A stretch of 64,000 bases of DNA from an uncultured Agathobacter sp. (GTDB taxonomy: Bacteria; Bacillota; Clostridia; Lachnospirales; Lachnospiraceae), in assembly GCA_934307695.1 (NCBI GenBank), contig CAKRCS010000003.1, forward strand, positions 124,001 to 188,000. The letters are read 5' to 3'. Both the position numbers and the translations under genes were made by a program. The number at the start of each line of letters is the position of its first letter. Within the stretch, counting starts at the first letter, position 1. The notes beneath the pieces are model-generated. The model did not search any database and was not told the origin of the DNA. It saw only the letters and a list, made by a program, of their open reading frames with translations. Of the stretch, positions 16,797 to 25,864 are shown piece by piece.

Positions 16797-17909
16797 CTAA
16801 CCGACAAGCAGCTCTGCGAGATTGCAGATATCTGCTGCCGCATTCGGATTGATCCATTTTCTCTGGCATTGTATCATTTTCTGTGCGCAGGTCTCATCCT
16901 GAAGCACGCGGTCAATCTGTGCGAGCATATCCTCCGTCAGCTCCCCGCTTAGACTCATTCCATGAGAACAAAAATAATCCGCATTGTGGCTCTCACACCC
17001 CGGAATCGTTGCGGTATGCAGGATGGGGACGTTGCACACGGCTGCCTCCGTGGAAGAAAGTCCCCCCGGCTTCGTGACAAACAGGTTGCTCGCACGCATG
17101 TAATCCGCCATGCGGTCCGTGTAGCTCATCACTTGGATTCCTGCCGTTTCCTGCTTCGCCAGCTTCTGGTATAATTCCTGATTGTTTCCGCATATGATGA
17201 TAAGCTCTGTATCTGCCCGATCTTTGAAATGCTCCGACAGCAGCTCGACCGTCTTTTCAATCTTGCCTCCGCCCATGCTTCCGCCTGCGATAAGGACATA
17301 CTTCTTGTCCGGCTCAAGTCCGAGCTGCGCCCGCACCGACTTCTTTGGCTCTCCAGACACAAACGCATGGCTTACCGGGATTCCAAGCGGATGAAGCTTC
17401 TCCTCCGGCAGTCCTTTTGCGGTAAAACTCTCCGCAAGATCTGCCGCCGGGATCACATAAGCGTCGCATTCCGTCTCCTCGGTAAACGGTATACACACAT
17501 AGTCTGTTGCAACAAACATGGTCTTTGGCACCGGCAGCCCGTGCTTCTTCATATTGGTCATGATCTCCGCCGGGAAAAGATGCGGCATGATCACAATATC
17601 TGCCGGATGTTCGCTTAAATATTCCTCCATAACCGGATTCATCGCCCGGTTGGAAAAGTAGACCGGAGAACGGAACGGCAGCCGCCGGTAAAGATTACCG
17701 ATCTTATAGATTGCTCCAAACAGATCCGGCACGCGTTGCACCGTGGATATATAGGTGTGATCGATCCCTGAGGAAAGCTTTGTGCTTTTTAAGGTATACG
17801 GGTTGAACATCGTTGCCTGATGTCCCCGCTTTAACAGCTCCTCAAGGATTGCTTTTCCTGCCGAATTGTGTCCGCCCCCTGTCCCGCAGGAGAGTATCAA
17901 TGCATCCAT
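16797..17909 (-). CDS. Diacylglycerol glycosyltransferase (MGDG synthase/UgtP family)
   Basis: GT28-type glycosyltransferase of 370 residues from the ATG at 17909 (AAGGTG upstream). The N-terminal domain opens MDALILSCGTGGGHNSAGKA, the typical MGDG-synthase start that binds the lipid acceptor. The C-terminal nucleotide-sugar domain has VLIAGGSMGGGK and the donor-binding loop FVTKPGGLSSTEA. It transfers sugar to diacylglycerol at the inner membrane face, making glycolipids or lipoteichoic acid anchors. The start lies inside the 3' end of plsY (13-nt overlap), so membrane lipid synthesis and glycosylation are co-expressed. Confidence 0.86.
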   Translation of the reverse strand: MDALILSCGTGGGHNSAGKAILEELLKRGHQATMFNPYTLKSTKLSSGIDHTYISTVQRVPDLFGAIYKIGNLYRRLPFRSPVYFSNRAMNPVMEEYLSEHPADIVIMPHLFPAEIMTNMKKHGLPVPKTMFVATDYVCIPFTEETECDAYVIPAADLAESFTAKGLPEEKLHPLGIPVSHAFVSGEPKKSVRAQLGLEPDKKYVLIAGGSMGGGKIEKTVELLSEHFKDRADTELIIICGNNQELYQKLAKQETAGIQVMSYTDRMADYMRASNLFVTKPGGLSSTEAAVCNVPILHTATIPGCESHNADYFCSHGMSLSGELTEDMLAQIDRVLQDETCAQKMIQCQRKWINPNAAADICNLAELLVG

Positions 17910-18511
17910 AGTAATTTCACCTTCAGCCTTCCTTTTTCTTCCTCGCTCGCAAACATGCGGATACATACTGCTGCCGTTATAATGACAAAGCCCACGCTAA
18001 CCGGCATGACACCAAGCCGCGTCAGGATTGTGTACAACGAGCAGAAATATGCCGCCAGTGTCCGGTAATAGTGCGGACTGATACGAAGCACCGTCGAGAA
18101 GAAAATAAAGTACGCCGCCAGAATCACTGCCGGCTGCCACAGCGGAAACAGCCCCAGCATAGAGCCGAATGTGACTGCGATCCCTTTTCCGCCTCTGCCC
18201 CTATAGAATACCGGGAACACATGACCGACCACCGGCGCTGCGAAAACAAGTGCAAGTCCTGACACCTCCATCTGCATCCCCTGTTGAAGCCGCAGATAGA
18301 GCCAGACCGGAAGAAATCCCTTGCCGATGTCGCAGATCAGCGTGAGTACGCCGCACCAGAAGCCGCCGTACACGAATGCGTTCGCCGTTCCCGGATTCTT
18401 GTCTTTGCTCTTTTCGATCATTTCTTCTTCCCCAAACAGCTTGGAAAAGATTCTTGCGTAAAGTACACTGCCGGATAAATATCCAAGCAAAACAAATGCT
18501 ATGGTCTGCAT
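17897..18511 (-). CDS. plsY: Acyl-phosphate:glycerol-3-phosphate acyltransferase
   Basis: 204-residue membrane protein with five or so helices and the PlsY motifs SGSVLYARIF, KNPGTANAFVYGG (near 38-52), and FYRGRGGKGIAVTFGSM (near 105-122). It makes lysophosphatidic acid from acyl-phosphate, the first committed step of phospholipid synthesis. The glycosyltransferase gene overlaps its 3' end. The motif order and length fit the family well. Confidence 0.88.
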   Translation of the reverse strand: MQTIAFVLLGYLSGSVLYARIFSKLFGEEEMIEKSKDKNPGTANAFVYGGFWCGVLTLICDIGKGFLPVWLYLRLQQGMQMEVSGLALVFAAPVVGHVFPVFYRGRGGKGIAVTFGSMLGLFPLWQPAVILAAYFIFFSTVLRISPHYYRTLAAYFCSLYTILTRLGVMPVSVGFVIITAAVCIRMFASEEEKGRLKVKLLWMH

Positions 18512-18544
18512 CCTTTTCTCCCTTGTAATTATTTCTAACCTATG

Positions 18545-19207
18545 CTATCGATCCTCCGATAGCTTTTTGAGGACTTCATTCTTTCCGAGGAGCACTAAGG
18601 CATCGCCAGCCCGAAGAATCTCCACCGCGGAAGGATTGATCTCAAGGTCGTGATTGCGTTTTACCGCAATTACATTGATGTGGTACTTGTCCCGGAGGCG
18701 CAGTTCTCTTAAATTCCTGCCATCCCACTCCGGCAGCACGGAGACTTCCGCGATGGAATAGTCTGCGGTAAGCTCTACTGCATCCAGGAAGTTTCCAAAG
18801 GCAAGAGCCTTCGCAAGATGATCTCCCATCTCACGTTCCGGATATACGATCTCATCCGCACCGACTTTTGTGAGGATTTTCCCCTGCGTATCGTCATACG
18901 CTTTTGCGATCACCTTCGGCACGCCCTGCTCTTTTGCCCACATAACACCAAGCACTGCGGCATCAAGACTTTGTCCGATCGCCACGATCGCGCCGTCAAA
19001 GTTTCCCAGTCCAAGCTCCCGTACCGCATCCTCATCGGTTATGTCAAGGCAGACTGCACGAGTCACATACTCCGCCACCAGATTTACATTTTTCTCTTCC
19101 TTGTCAACTGCCAGTACCATGCAGCCGTTCGCCTCCAGATTACGCGCAACACTTCTTCCGAATCTTCCGAGTCCGATTACAATATATTGCTTTTTCTCCA
19201 TCTTCAT
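18545..19207 (-). CDS. ktrA: Potassium uptake regulatory subunit KtrA
   Basis: 220 residues. The N-terminal RCK_N/TrkA-N Rossmann domain has GLGRFGRSVARNLEANG and an acidic residue after the second strand (LAVDKEE) for NAD(H)/ATP binding. The C-terminal TrkA-C domain (about 140-220) is where c-di-AMP binds in studied homologues. It forms a cytoplasmic ring gating the KtrB channel encoded just upstream (24-nt gap). An alternative ATG two codons downstream is equally possible. Confidence 0.9.
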   Translation of the reverse strand: MKMEKKQYIVIGLGRFGRSVARNLEANGCMVLAVDKEEKNVNLVAEYVTRAVCLDITDEDAVRELGLGNFDGAIVAIGQSLDAAVLGVMWAKEQGVPKVIAKAYDDTQGKILTKVGADEIVYPEREMGDHLAKALAFGNFLDAVELTADYSIAEVSVLPEWDGRNLRELRLRDKYHINVIAVKRNHDLEINPSAVEILRAGDALVLLGKNEVLKKLSEDR

Positions 19208-19231
19208 AACAAATCGATGTCCTTCCTATTT

Positions 19232-20578
19232 TTATCCAATGATCACTTTGCCTTCCGGATACGATAATGCACTGCTGCCCTTGTTGGAATTGAATGCAAG
19301 AGCCAGCGTGATTGGTCCGATCCTTCCTAGGTACATTGCAAGCGCAACGATCAGCTTGCCTGCTGTACCAAGCGTTCCTGTCATTCCACGCGATAGTCCG
19401 ACCGTAGCAATTGCTGAAATCATCTCATACAGCGTATCCAGGAAATCGTATGGCTCTATTGCCAGCAATAATCCAGTCAGGACGAACAGCACTGACAGGC
19501 TGAAAATAATGATTGCCACACAGCGCCGGATAATGGTGTCCGTAATCTTCCTGTGCATGATGGACACTTCCTTCTTTCCACGGATGTTTGCAAGCACAGA
19601 TGCCAGCAGCAATGTGACGGTCACGGTCTTGACACCTCCCGCAGTTCCCGCCGGAGATCCTCCGATGAACATCAGAAGCAGATACAACATACAGCTTGCA
19701 CTGGTAAATCCGCTCTGGTCGATCGTCGCGAAGCCCGCCGTGCGAAGTGTGACGGACTGGAACATGGATGCCAGCAGCTTCTGCGGAAATGACAGCTTCC
19801 CCAGTGTCTGCGGATTATCATATTCCAAGATCAGTGTAAGCAAAGTACCCGCGGCAAGCAGGATCACCGTTACCACGATCACAAGGCGCGCGTGAAAGCT
19901 CATCCTGCTCTCGCCGGTTTTCTTCTTGCGGCGTATGCGAAAGCATCGTGCCAGCTCCCAATATACCGGGAAGCCAAGTCCGCCCGCCACAATGAGAAAC
20001 ATGGTCGTAAGATTTATCCAGATATTGTCCCGGTACGCGCAAAGGCTGTTCCCTCCAAGCAGATCAATTCCGGCGTTACAGAATGCGGAAACTGCATGGA
20101 ACAGCGCATACCAGATGCCTGCAGCACCATATTGCGGAACAAACACGATTGCATACAAAAGCGTCCCGATCAGCTCAATCGAAATGGTGGCACGCACGAT
20201 GCGAAGCGTCATGCCTACCAGCCCCGACAGCGTATCCAGATTGTATGCATTCTGCATCAGCATTCGGTCGGCAAGTGTGATTCTCTTCTGGAAAGCGACA
20301 AGCACAAGTGTTGTGAACGTCACGATTCCAAGTCCTCCCATCTGGATCAGAAGCAGAAGCACGAACTGTCCAAACCAGGAAAACGTTGCTCCGATATTAA
20401 CCGTGGATAACCCGGTCACACATATTCCGGACACCGACACAAACAGAGCATCCATATACTTTATATGCACGCCCTGCCGCAGGCTGACCGGCAGATATAA
20501 AAGCAGTGAGCCAAGCATTGCTCCTAAAAAGAAGCCAAGCATGATCACACGGGTTGTCGTCATCAATTTTCTTTTCAT
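19232..20578 (-). CDS. ktrB: Potassium transporter membrane subunit KtrB
   Basis: Trk/Ktr/HKT superfamily protein of 448 residues with four membrane-pore-membrane repeats. Pore signatures can be seen, for example VSGICVTGLS, AVSAFCNAGIDLLG, MFIGGSPAGTAGG and AIATVGLSRGMTG, each with the selectivity Gly. It is the Na+-dependent K+ pathway of the KtrAB complex and is followed by ktrA. A good promoter lies about 75-100 nt upstream. Confidence 0.92.
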   Translation of the reverse strand: MKRKLMTTTRVIMLGFFLGAMLGSLLLYLPVSLRQGVHIKYMDALFVSVSGICVTGLSTVNIGATFSWFGQFVLLLLIQMGGLGIVTFTTLVLVAFQKRITLADRMLMQNAYNLDTLSGLVGMTLRIVRATISIELIGTLLYAIVFVPQYGAAGIWYALFHAVSAFCNAGIDLLGGNSLCAYRDNIWINLTTMFLIVAGGLGFPVYWELARCFRIRRKKKTGESRMSFHARLVIVVTVILLAAGTLLTLILEYDNPQTLGKLSFPQKLLASMFQSVTLRTAGFATIDQSGFTSASCMLYLLLMFIGGSPAGTAGGVKTVTVTLLLASVLANIRGKKEVSIMHRKITDTIIRRCVAIIIFSLSVLFVLTGLLLAIEPYDFLDTLYEMISAIATVGLSRGMTGTLGTAGKLIVALAMYLGRIGPITLALAFNSNKGSSALSYPEGKVIIG

Positions 20579-20651
20579 TCATTATCCTTCCGGACACTGC
20601 CGCTCTTTTTCCCAGCGTATTTTGTATTTCATGCAGTGCCATCTTAGATTC

Positions 20652-20680
20652 ATATTACGTTTTTCATTATTTAAAGTCAA
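20652..20680 (-). promoter_or_regulatory. ktrBA promoter
   Basis: The minus strand has TTGACT (20680-20675), a 17-bp spacer and TAATAT (20657-20652). It begins directly after the terminator of the aminotransferase gene and faces ktrB. Confidence 0.7.
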
Positions 20681-20717
20681 CAAAAAGCACTGGGTGACCA
20701 GACCATCCCAGTGCTTG
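20681..20717 (-). terminator. Terminator of the ECF/aminotransferase operon
   Basis: A 10-bp perfect stem, AAGCACTGGG/CCCAGTGCTT, with a 12-nt loop is followed by TTTTTGTT on the minus strand. Confidence 0.88.
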
Positions 20718-20765
20718 CAGTACTGCGGCATGCCTGGCTTATCCCTCCAGTATGCGCAGAACATT

Positions 20766-21854
20766 TTAATTCTTATGTGAATCCAAAATCTCTTTTAATG
20801 CAGATAGTGTTGCCTTTACGTCCGCTTCGTTCGCATTTTCGCCCATATGCCCGATACGGAGAAGCTTGCCTGCAAATACATCAAAACTTCCTGCTATCAT
20901 AATATGGTACTTCTCGCGGAAATCATGAAGAATCTCATCCGCGGTAAAACCCTCCGGCACAGAAAAAACGGTCACAGTGTTGGAATAGCCGTTCTTACCG
21001 TACAGTTTAAGCCCATATCCTGTCACAGTATCACGGACGAGCTTTGCAAGTCTCGCGTGCCGCTCGTATATCTCCTTATCCGCCTCCACGTTGTCAAGTG
21101 CCTGCTTAAGTCCATAGATGTCACTGATCGGCATTGTGTACGGAAACCACTTCTGCTCGTAATAATCCCTGAATACAAGTATATTGGCATAGAAGGAAGC
21201 AATCGGGGTTTTCCGGTTCTCCATTGCCGCCATTGCCTTCGGGCTTACCGTAACAAACGTCAGCCCCGGAGGTGCGGATAATGCCTTTTGCGATCCGCCG
21301 CAGGCAATATCGATCTGTCCCTTGTCCACATTAAGCGGTTCTCCAAACATCGCGGACACCGAATCCACCACTGTCATAATGCCGTACTCATGGAGCAGGC
21401 TGCTAAGCTCCTCGACCGGATTTAATCTGCCGCTCGGCGTATCGCAGTGTACCAGCGTCGCATATTTAAAGTCATGGTTTACTTTAAGATATTCCCTTAG
21501 ATCATCTACACAGAATGCCTCATCATACGGAGCCTCATAGTAGGTTACCTTGCCGCCATACATGGTCACGAAGTCCGCAAAGCCTTTGCCGTAAATTCCA
21601 TTGTCCATGACAAGCACCGAGTCTCCCGGCTCTGTCAGCGAAGCACATGCTGCCTCAAGTCCGAGGATTCCTTCGCCATCTAGGATATATGCCTCGTTGG
21701 TCGTATGCAGCAAACGGCTGATCTGCCTGCAGGTCTCCTTGTAAAATTCAACAAATTCCTCGTCCAGATCCGGATTTGTGCATTCTAGGCTTCTTGCCAT
21801 ACGGACGTTCTCCCGAACCTGTGTCGGTCCCGGTGTCATCAGCTTGTATTTCAT
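20766..21854 (-). CDS. Class V PLP aminotransferase (serine-/pyridoxamine-pyruvate type)
   Basis: 362 residues of the fold-type I, class V family that includes alanine-glyoxylate, serine-pyruvate and pyridoxamine-pyruvate aminotransferases. The start (KLMTPGPTQVRENVRMA) is typical. The PLP-binding lysine lies in CGGSQKALSAPPGL at about residue 185. The C-terminal IGHMG motif contains the conserved glycine loop. It follows an ECF S-component by 28 nt, so it probably acts on the imported compound or its product. With a B6-type transporter, a role in pyridoxamine salvage is plausible, but serine or alanine deamination remains as likely. Confidence 0.85.
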   Translation of the reverse strand: MKYKLMTPGPTQVRENVRMARSLECTNPDLDEEFVEFYKETCRQISRLLHTTNEAYILDGEGILGLEAACASLTEPGDSVLVMDNGIYGKGFADFVTMYGGKVTYYEAPYDEAFCVDDLREYLKVNHDFKYATLVHCDTPSGRLNPVEELSSLLHEYGIMTVVDSVSAMFGEPLNVDKGQIDIACGGSQKALSAPPGLTFVTVSPKAMAAMENRKTPIASFYANILVFRDYYEQKWFPYTMPISDIYGLKQALDNVEADKEIYERHARLAKLVRDTVTGYGLKLYGKNGYSNTVTVFSVPEGFTADEILHDFREKYHIMIAGSFDVFAGKLLRIGHMGENANEADVKATLSALKEILDSHKN

Positions 21855-21882
21855 AAGTCCACCCTCTTTAATGATCCGATTC

Positions 21883-22416
21883 TTATTGATATCTAAGGAT
21901 CTTCTTTAATGCTAAGATCAAAGGAAGTGCGATCACACCTCCAACAACAACCTGAATGATGTTACCCGGAATAGATGTAACAGGAGCCAGCCAGTTGCCA
22001 TAGAGGATAACCTCAGCAGCATAGTAACCTGCAACCTTGATCACAAGAGCAACTGCCATGGCAAGTACGATCCAGCCGACCTTTTTGTGCTTCTCGGTGA
22101 TAAGACCTACAACAAATCCCATCAGACCTACGATCACGAATGTAAATGGCGCCCATGCAGTCCAGCCGCTGGTCAGATCAAACAGCGCCATGCCGATTCC
22201 GCCTGCGATTGCTCCGGTCTTTTTGCCAAACAATACTGCTGCAATGAAAAGTGCGGTGTTGCCAAGATGGATCAGACCGCCATTTGCCTGAATCGGAAGT
22301 CTTACATTGATAAATGCGGTTGCGATATAGGTAAGTGCAATGCACATTGCCGCAATCGTCATTGATTTGATCTGTGTGCCTGAAATCGCTGTTGTTTCCT
22401 GTTTTGTGTTCTCCAT
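21883..22416 (-). CDS. ECF transporter substrate-specific (S) component
   Basis: 177 residues with six hydrophobic segments. After a polar N terminus comes the S-component interaction helix with Ala-rich positions (IAAMCIALTYIATAFINVRL), then IHLGNTALFIAAVLFGKKTGAIAGGIG and DLTSGWTAWAPFTF. It binds a vitamin or precursor and works with a shared energising module (EcfA, EcfA', EcfT) that is not encoded nearby. The pairing with an aminotransferase and a long structured leader hints at a regulated vitamin, perhaps B6. Substrate assignment by sequence alone is not safe. Confidence 0.82.
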   Translation of the reverse strand: MENTKQETTAISGTQIKSMTIAAMCIALTYIATAFINVRLPIQANGGLIHLGNTALFIAAVLFGKKTGAIAGGIGMALFDLTSGWTAWAPFTFVIVGLMGFVVGLITEKHKKVGWIVLAMAVALVIKVAGYYAAEVILYGNWLAPVTSIPGNIIQVVVGGVIALPLILALKKILRYQ

Positions 22417-22608
22417 ATCCTTGTTCTCCTAACCTTATTGTATGTGTTCCTGATCAGTTAGTCGTATCTTAATACTCATCTGGTGTCATTCATATAGCCA
22501 ATTTGTTTTGTTTTGATAATGCCAGATAAGTGAACAAGTCTATGCTCTCTGCCAATCAGATCTCGAAGTTTCGGAAAATCCCCAGTAGGATATTTCCGTG
22601 TCTCAATT
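22417..22608 (-). promoter_or_regulatory. Structured leader of the ECF S-component gene (candidate riboregulator)
   Basis: About 190 nt separate the extended -10 box at 22615-22623 from the start codon. Two stem-loops can be drawn: CGGAAA/TTTCCG with ATCC/GGAT inside (22571-22597), and ATCTGG/CCAGAT enclosing CATT/AATG (about 22478-22533). I do not recognise a known riboswitch consensus in it. Confidence 0.4.
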
Positions 22609-22614
22609 ACTACA

Positions 22615-22623
22615 ATTATAGCA
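22615..22623 (-). promoter_or_regulatory. Extended -10 promoter of the ECF/aminotransferase operon
   Basis: The minus strand reads TGCTATAAT, a perfect extended -10 element. The -35 region is weak, as is usual for extended -10 promoters. Confidence 0.6.
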
Positions 22624-22653
22624 TCCGATTGTCGATTTTGGAAGAAAAATGAC

Positions 22654-22687
22654 AAAAAAATCCTCCATACCTTGCCGGTACAGAGGA
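22654..22687 (-). terminator. Terminator of the GH31 gene
   Basis: TCCTC and GGTA/TACC elements form a stem (22661-22671 with 22677-22687), followed by seven T on the minus strand, 23 nt after the glycosidase stop. Confidence 0.85.
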
Positions 22688-22709
22688 CTTTTCTTCTATC
22701 ATAATATTG

Positions 22710-24713
22710 TTACATCACACGCTCGAATACCGGAATGTATTCAAGCGGTGCTTCTGCGGTGATCCACTGACCTCCTGTAAGCTCCTGCTCCCGGTTGTGG
22801 GTGTCAATCCATCTGCCCTGTGGCAGATATACCCGGCGCTCGCGCTGCCCTGCTTCAAGGATCGGTGCAACCAGATATTTTGCTCCGAACATGTACTGAT
22901 CTTCCAGCTTCCAGCACTCCGCCTCCTGCGGGAACTCATAGAACATGGTTCTCAAAAGCGGTGCTCCCGTCTCGGAAGCCTCACGCATCAATGCTTCCAG
23001 ATACGGCTTTAACTCCCATCTGCGTTCCAGATTCTTTTTGAGGATTGCAAAGACTTCCTCACCGTAGCTCCACAGCTCGTTGGAGTGCCCGGTAAACAGG
23101 TATCCGCCGCCCCACTCAAGGTCTGACAATGGCTCAATGTTGTGCGGTCCACGGTCTCCGTGCATACGCAGGATCGGTGTAAATACCGCATACTCAAACC
23201 AGCGGATCAACAGTTCATGGAATGCCGGATCATCGACATCATCGGTCATAAATCCACCGATATCCGTATTCCACCACGGGATTCCCGCAAGTCCCATGTT
23301 AAGTCCTGCCGCTACCTGATCGCGCAGGGATTCAAAGGTGCTGTTGATGTCGCCGGACCAGAGCAGCGTGCCGTATTTCTGGCTGCCCGCCCATCCGCAG
23401 CGGATCAGATGACAGATATCTTTTTCCTTTCCGTCTGCTTTCAGCCCATCATAGAAGGTCTTTGCCAGCATCTTCGGATACAGGTTGCTGACCTCAAGCC
23501 CGGTGCCAAGGTAGTAGCGGTAGTTACTATAATCATACACGCCAAAATCCGGTTCGGAATTGTCCAGCCAGAACATATCGATTCCGAGATCTGCGTAGTT
23601 CTTTTTGCACGTTTTCCACAGGTATTCCTGCGCCTTTGGATTCGTCACGTCGATGGAGATGCAGTCTCCCTGATAGTCATACGTCTGCATACTGCCGTGC
23701 TCTGTACGGATCAAAAGTCCAAGGTCAAGCAGCTCCTGGAAATGTTCGCTCTTTCTGTCCACGTTCGGCCAGACCGATACCACAACCTTCGTTCCCATCG
23801 CATGAAGCTCGTCGCACATCGCCTTCGGATCCGGCCAGTACACCGGATCGAAATGCCAGTCGCCCTGTCTCGTCCAGTGGAAAAAGTCAATAATGATGAC
23901 ATCCAACTTGATTCCGAGCCGCTTGTATTCTCTTGCAACACCAAGCACTTCCTCCTGCGTGCGGTATCTGAGCTTGCACTGCCACAGTCCGAGCAGTCCG
24001 TCCGGCAGCATCGGTGCGCGCCCTACAACCTCCGTGTAATTTTGCACAAGCTCCGCCGGCTGGTCTGCCACCGTAATCCAGTAGTCGATCTCCCTGGCTG
24101 CCTCTGCTTTCCACTCGGTATAATTCTTGCCGAAGGTTGCGGTGCCAACGCCCGGATGATTCCACAAAAATCCATAGCCAAGGCTGGATACCGCAAAGGG
24201 GATCGATACCTGTGAATTGCGCTGTGCAAGCTCTAGCGTACAGCCCTTCAGATCCAGATACGGCTGCTGATACTGTCCCATGCCGAAGAACTGCTCCCCG
24301 TCATTGCTCTCAAATCTTACCGTAAGTCCGTAGTGTCCACCGATGATCGGCTCGTAATGCCGTCCCACAAGCTTAAGACAGATGCTCTCCTTCGATACAG
24401 AACCGTCATAGTTGCGGTGATATTCCTGCAAAAACTGTTTTCCGTCTTTAAAGAACCTCATCACTCCGCTTGGATTGATCGTTATCTTTAAGCGTCCGTT
24501 GGTAATCTGCGCAGTATGCTCTGCCTCGTTGATCTCCACCGCCGCCTGTCTGCCAATCTCCGGCACTTCCTCGCCCAGCGCCCATTTCTCCCCGGTAAAC
24601 TGTGGGTAGCGTGTGGCGCGCACGCGAAACGCATCTTTTCCCCACGGCTCGATCCGTAAGGTCTCCCCCTGATGGTTCATCTGTAATCCGTTGTCTGTTG
24701 TTGTGAATTGCAT
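22710..24713 (-). CDS. Glycoside hydrolase family 31 (alpha-glucosidase/alpha-xylosidase type)
   Basis: 667 residues from the ATG at 24713, which has a strong AGGAGG; a longer reading from 24785 lacks such a site. The order is an N-terminal beta-sandwich (to about 230), then a (beta/alpha)8 barrel with the nucleophile D384 in MFWLDNSEPD and the acid/base Asp in WSGDINSTF, then C-terminal beta domains. There is no signal peptide, so it acts on imported oligosaccharides. A divergent AraC-type regulator lies 258 nt upstream and probably controls it. Whether it prefers glucosides or xylosides is not clear; the WLDNSEP version of the nucleophile motif is not the classical WxDMNE of alpha-glucosidases. 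Confidence 0.88.
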   Translation of the reverse strand: MQFTTTDNGLQMNHQGETLRIEPWGKDAFRVRATRYPQFTGEKWALGEEVPEIGRQAAVEINEAEHTAQITNGRLKITINPSGVMRFFKDGKQFLQEYHRNYDGSVSKESICLKLVGRHYEPIIGGHYGLTVRFESNDGEQFFGMGQYQQPYLDLKGCTLELAQRNSQVSIPFAVSSLGYGFLWNHPGVGTATFGKNYTEWKAEAAREIDYWITVADQPAELVQNYTEVVGRAPMLPDGLLGLWQCKLRYRTQEEVLGVAREYKRLGIKLDVIIIDFFHWTRQGDWHFDPVYWPDPKAMCDELHAMGTKVVVSVWPNVDRKSEHFQELLDLGLLIRTEHGSMQTYDYQGDCISIDVTNPKAQEYLWKTCKKNYADLGIDMFWLDNSEPDFGVYDYSNYRYYLGTGLEVSNLYPKMLAKTFYDGLKADGKEKDICHLIRCGWAGSQKYGTLLWSGDINSTFESLRDQVAAGLNMGLAGIPWWNTDIGGFMTDDVDDPAFHELLIRWFEYAVFTPILRMHGDRGPHNIEPLSDLEWGGGYLFTGHSNELWSYGEEVFAILKKNLERRWELKPYLEALMREASETGAPLLRTMFYEFPQEAECWKLEDQYMFGAKYLVAPILEAGQRERRVYLPQGRWIDTHNREQELTGGQWITAEAPLEYIPVFERVM

Positions 24714-24873
24714 GCCGTAACCCTCCTTTATGTTTGTTGTGATGATTTGTGTCTGGTTTTCTTCCGTTTGAAAATGCTTTAACAAGTCACGCAGCTTTGG
24801 TATCCTTTAAGTGCTTGTATTGCTTAAACACATTTCCTCCATTTTTTGGCATATTATCCTCTTTGAGCATACC

Positions 24874-24902
24874 TTGCATATAGCTTTTTATGGTATTATA
24901 AT
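24874..24902 (+). promoter_or_regulatory. Promoter of the AraC-type regulator gene
   Basis: TTGCAT (24874-24879), a 17-bp spacer and a perfect TATAAT (24897-24902), about 70 nt before the start codon. Confidence 0.8.
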
Positions 24903-24971
24903 GCCTATATCAGTTAATTCCTTGAACTGTTTTAGCATATACTAACACAATATTCACATGTAGGAGATTTT

Positions 24972-25844
24972 ATGGAACAATATCCGATTCTCTTGGAAGA
25001 ACAGATTGCGCATGGGAATGCCATTTTCCCTTGTGCGGTATATCAGATTGATGCAGCCATTGACACTGCCGAGAAAATATACTGTCATTGGCATCATGAA
25101 CTCGAATTGCTATTTATCTTAGAAGGAAATGCGGTGCTTCAAATTGGCGATCAGTCTCATCCGATCCATTCCGGGGACTTTGCGTGGATTTCCTCCAATG
25201 CGGTACACATGGTACTCGGCGAAACAGGCGCACCGTTTCGTTTTATTGCGATCGTTTTTCACCCGGAGCTGATCCAGAGCTTTGGCAACGATGCCGTTCA
25301 GGATAAGTATCTGACACCGTTGTTCAAATGGCAGTTTAATCATCCCTGCGTTCTGTCTGCCGCCAGCATATACCAATCCCCGGTCCTTGACATTGTTTCC
25401 GCTTATCAGGAAAAGCCTGCCGGATACGAGCTTTTTATCAAGACTCGCCTGCTTGAGATCTGCTCCCTTGTATACGGTCAGGTATGCGAATTTCAGGCAG
25501 CGAAGTCCACATCCAAGGACTACCGGACATCCCTCATCAAGGATATGATGCTCTATCTGCAGGTGCAGTACAATGAGACCGTCACCCTGTCACAAATGGC
25601 GGAGCATTTTCATATCAGCAAAGGGCACCTATGCCGTTTTTTCAAGGAAATGACAAACATGTCGCCATTCGATTACCTCAACTATTTCCGCGTCAGCAAA
25701 AGTGCGCGCCTGCTGCGGGAAACGGATCTTTCCATCAGCACAGTCGCCGGGCAGACCGGTTTTAACAATATCAGCTATTACAACCGGACCTTCCGCAGGT
25801 ATATGCATATAACGCCGGGCGAATATCGCCGCAGCGTGGGGTGA
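24972..25844 (+). CDS. AraC-family transcriptional regulator with cupin sensor domain
   Basis: 290 residues. The N-terminal AraC-binding cupin half (about 20-120) has HWHHELELLFILEGNAVLQIGD. The C-terminal double helix-turn-helix (about 185-285) has LSQMAEHFHISKGHLCRFFKE and ISTVAGQTGFNNISYYNRTFRR, ending in the family motif ITPGEYRRS. The ribosome binding site is TAGGAG. It is transcribed divergently from the GH31 gene, so it probably senses a sugar and regulates that gene. It is one of the few plus-strand genes. Confidence 0.88.
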   Translation: MEQYPILLEEQIAHGNAIFPCAVYQIDAAIDTAEKIYCHWHHELELLFILEGNAVLQIGDQSHPIHSGDFAWISSNAVHMVLGETGAPFRFIAIVFHPELIQSFGNDAVQDKYLTPLFKWQFNHPCVLSAASIYQSPVLDIVSAYQEKPAGYELFIKTRLLEICSLVYGQVCEFQAAKSTSKDYRTSLIKDMMLYLQVQYNETVTLSQMAEHFHISKGHLCRFFKEMTNMSPFDYLNYFRVSKSARLLRETDLSISTVAGQTGFNNISYYNRTFRRYMHITPGEYRRSVG

Positions 25845-25864
25845 CAATCGAGGATTCCCGGCAA

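Noticed and set aside
20579..20765. c-di-AMP (ydaO) riboswitch before ktrB
   Set aside because: The promoter lies only about 75 nt upstream, too close for this aptamer, and the ydaO core is absent.
22417..22608. Known riboswitch (THF, preQ1 or TPP) upstream of the ECF S-component
   Set aside because: None of the conserved core sequences of these classes that I know is present, so it is listed only as a structured leader.
23142..24215. 357-residue frame on the plus strand
   Set aside because: It is antisense to the GH31 gene and has no motif or ribosome binding site.
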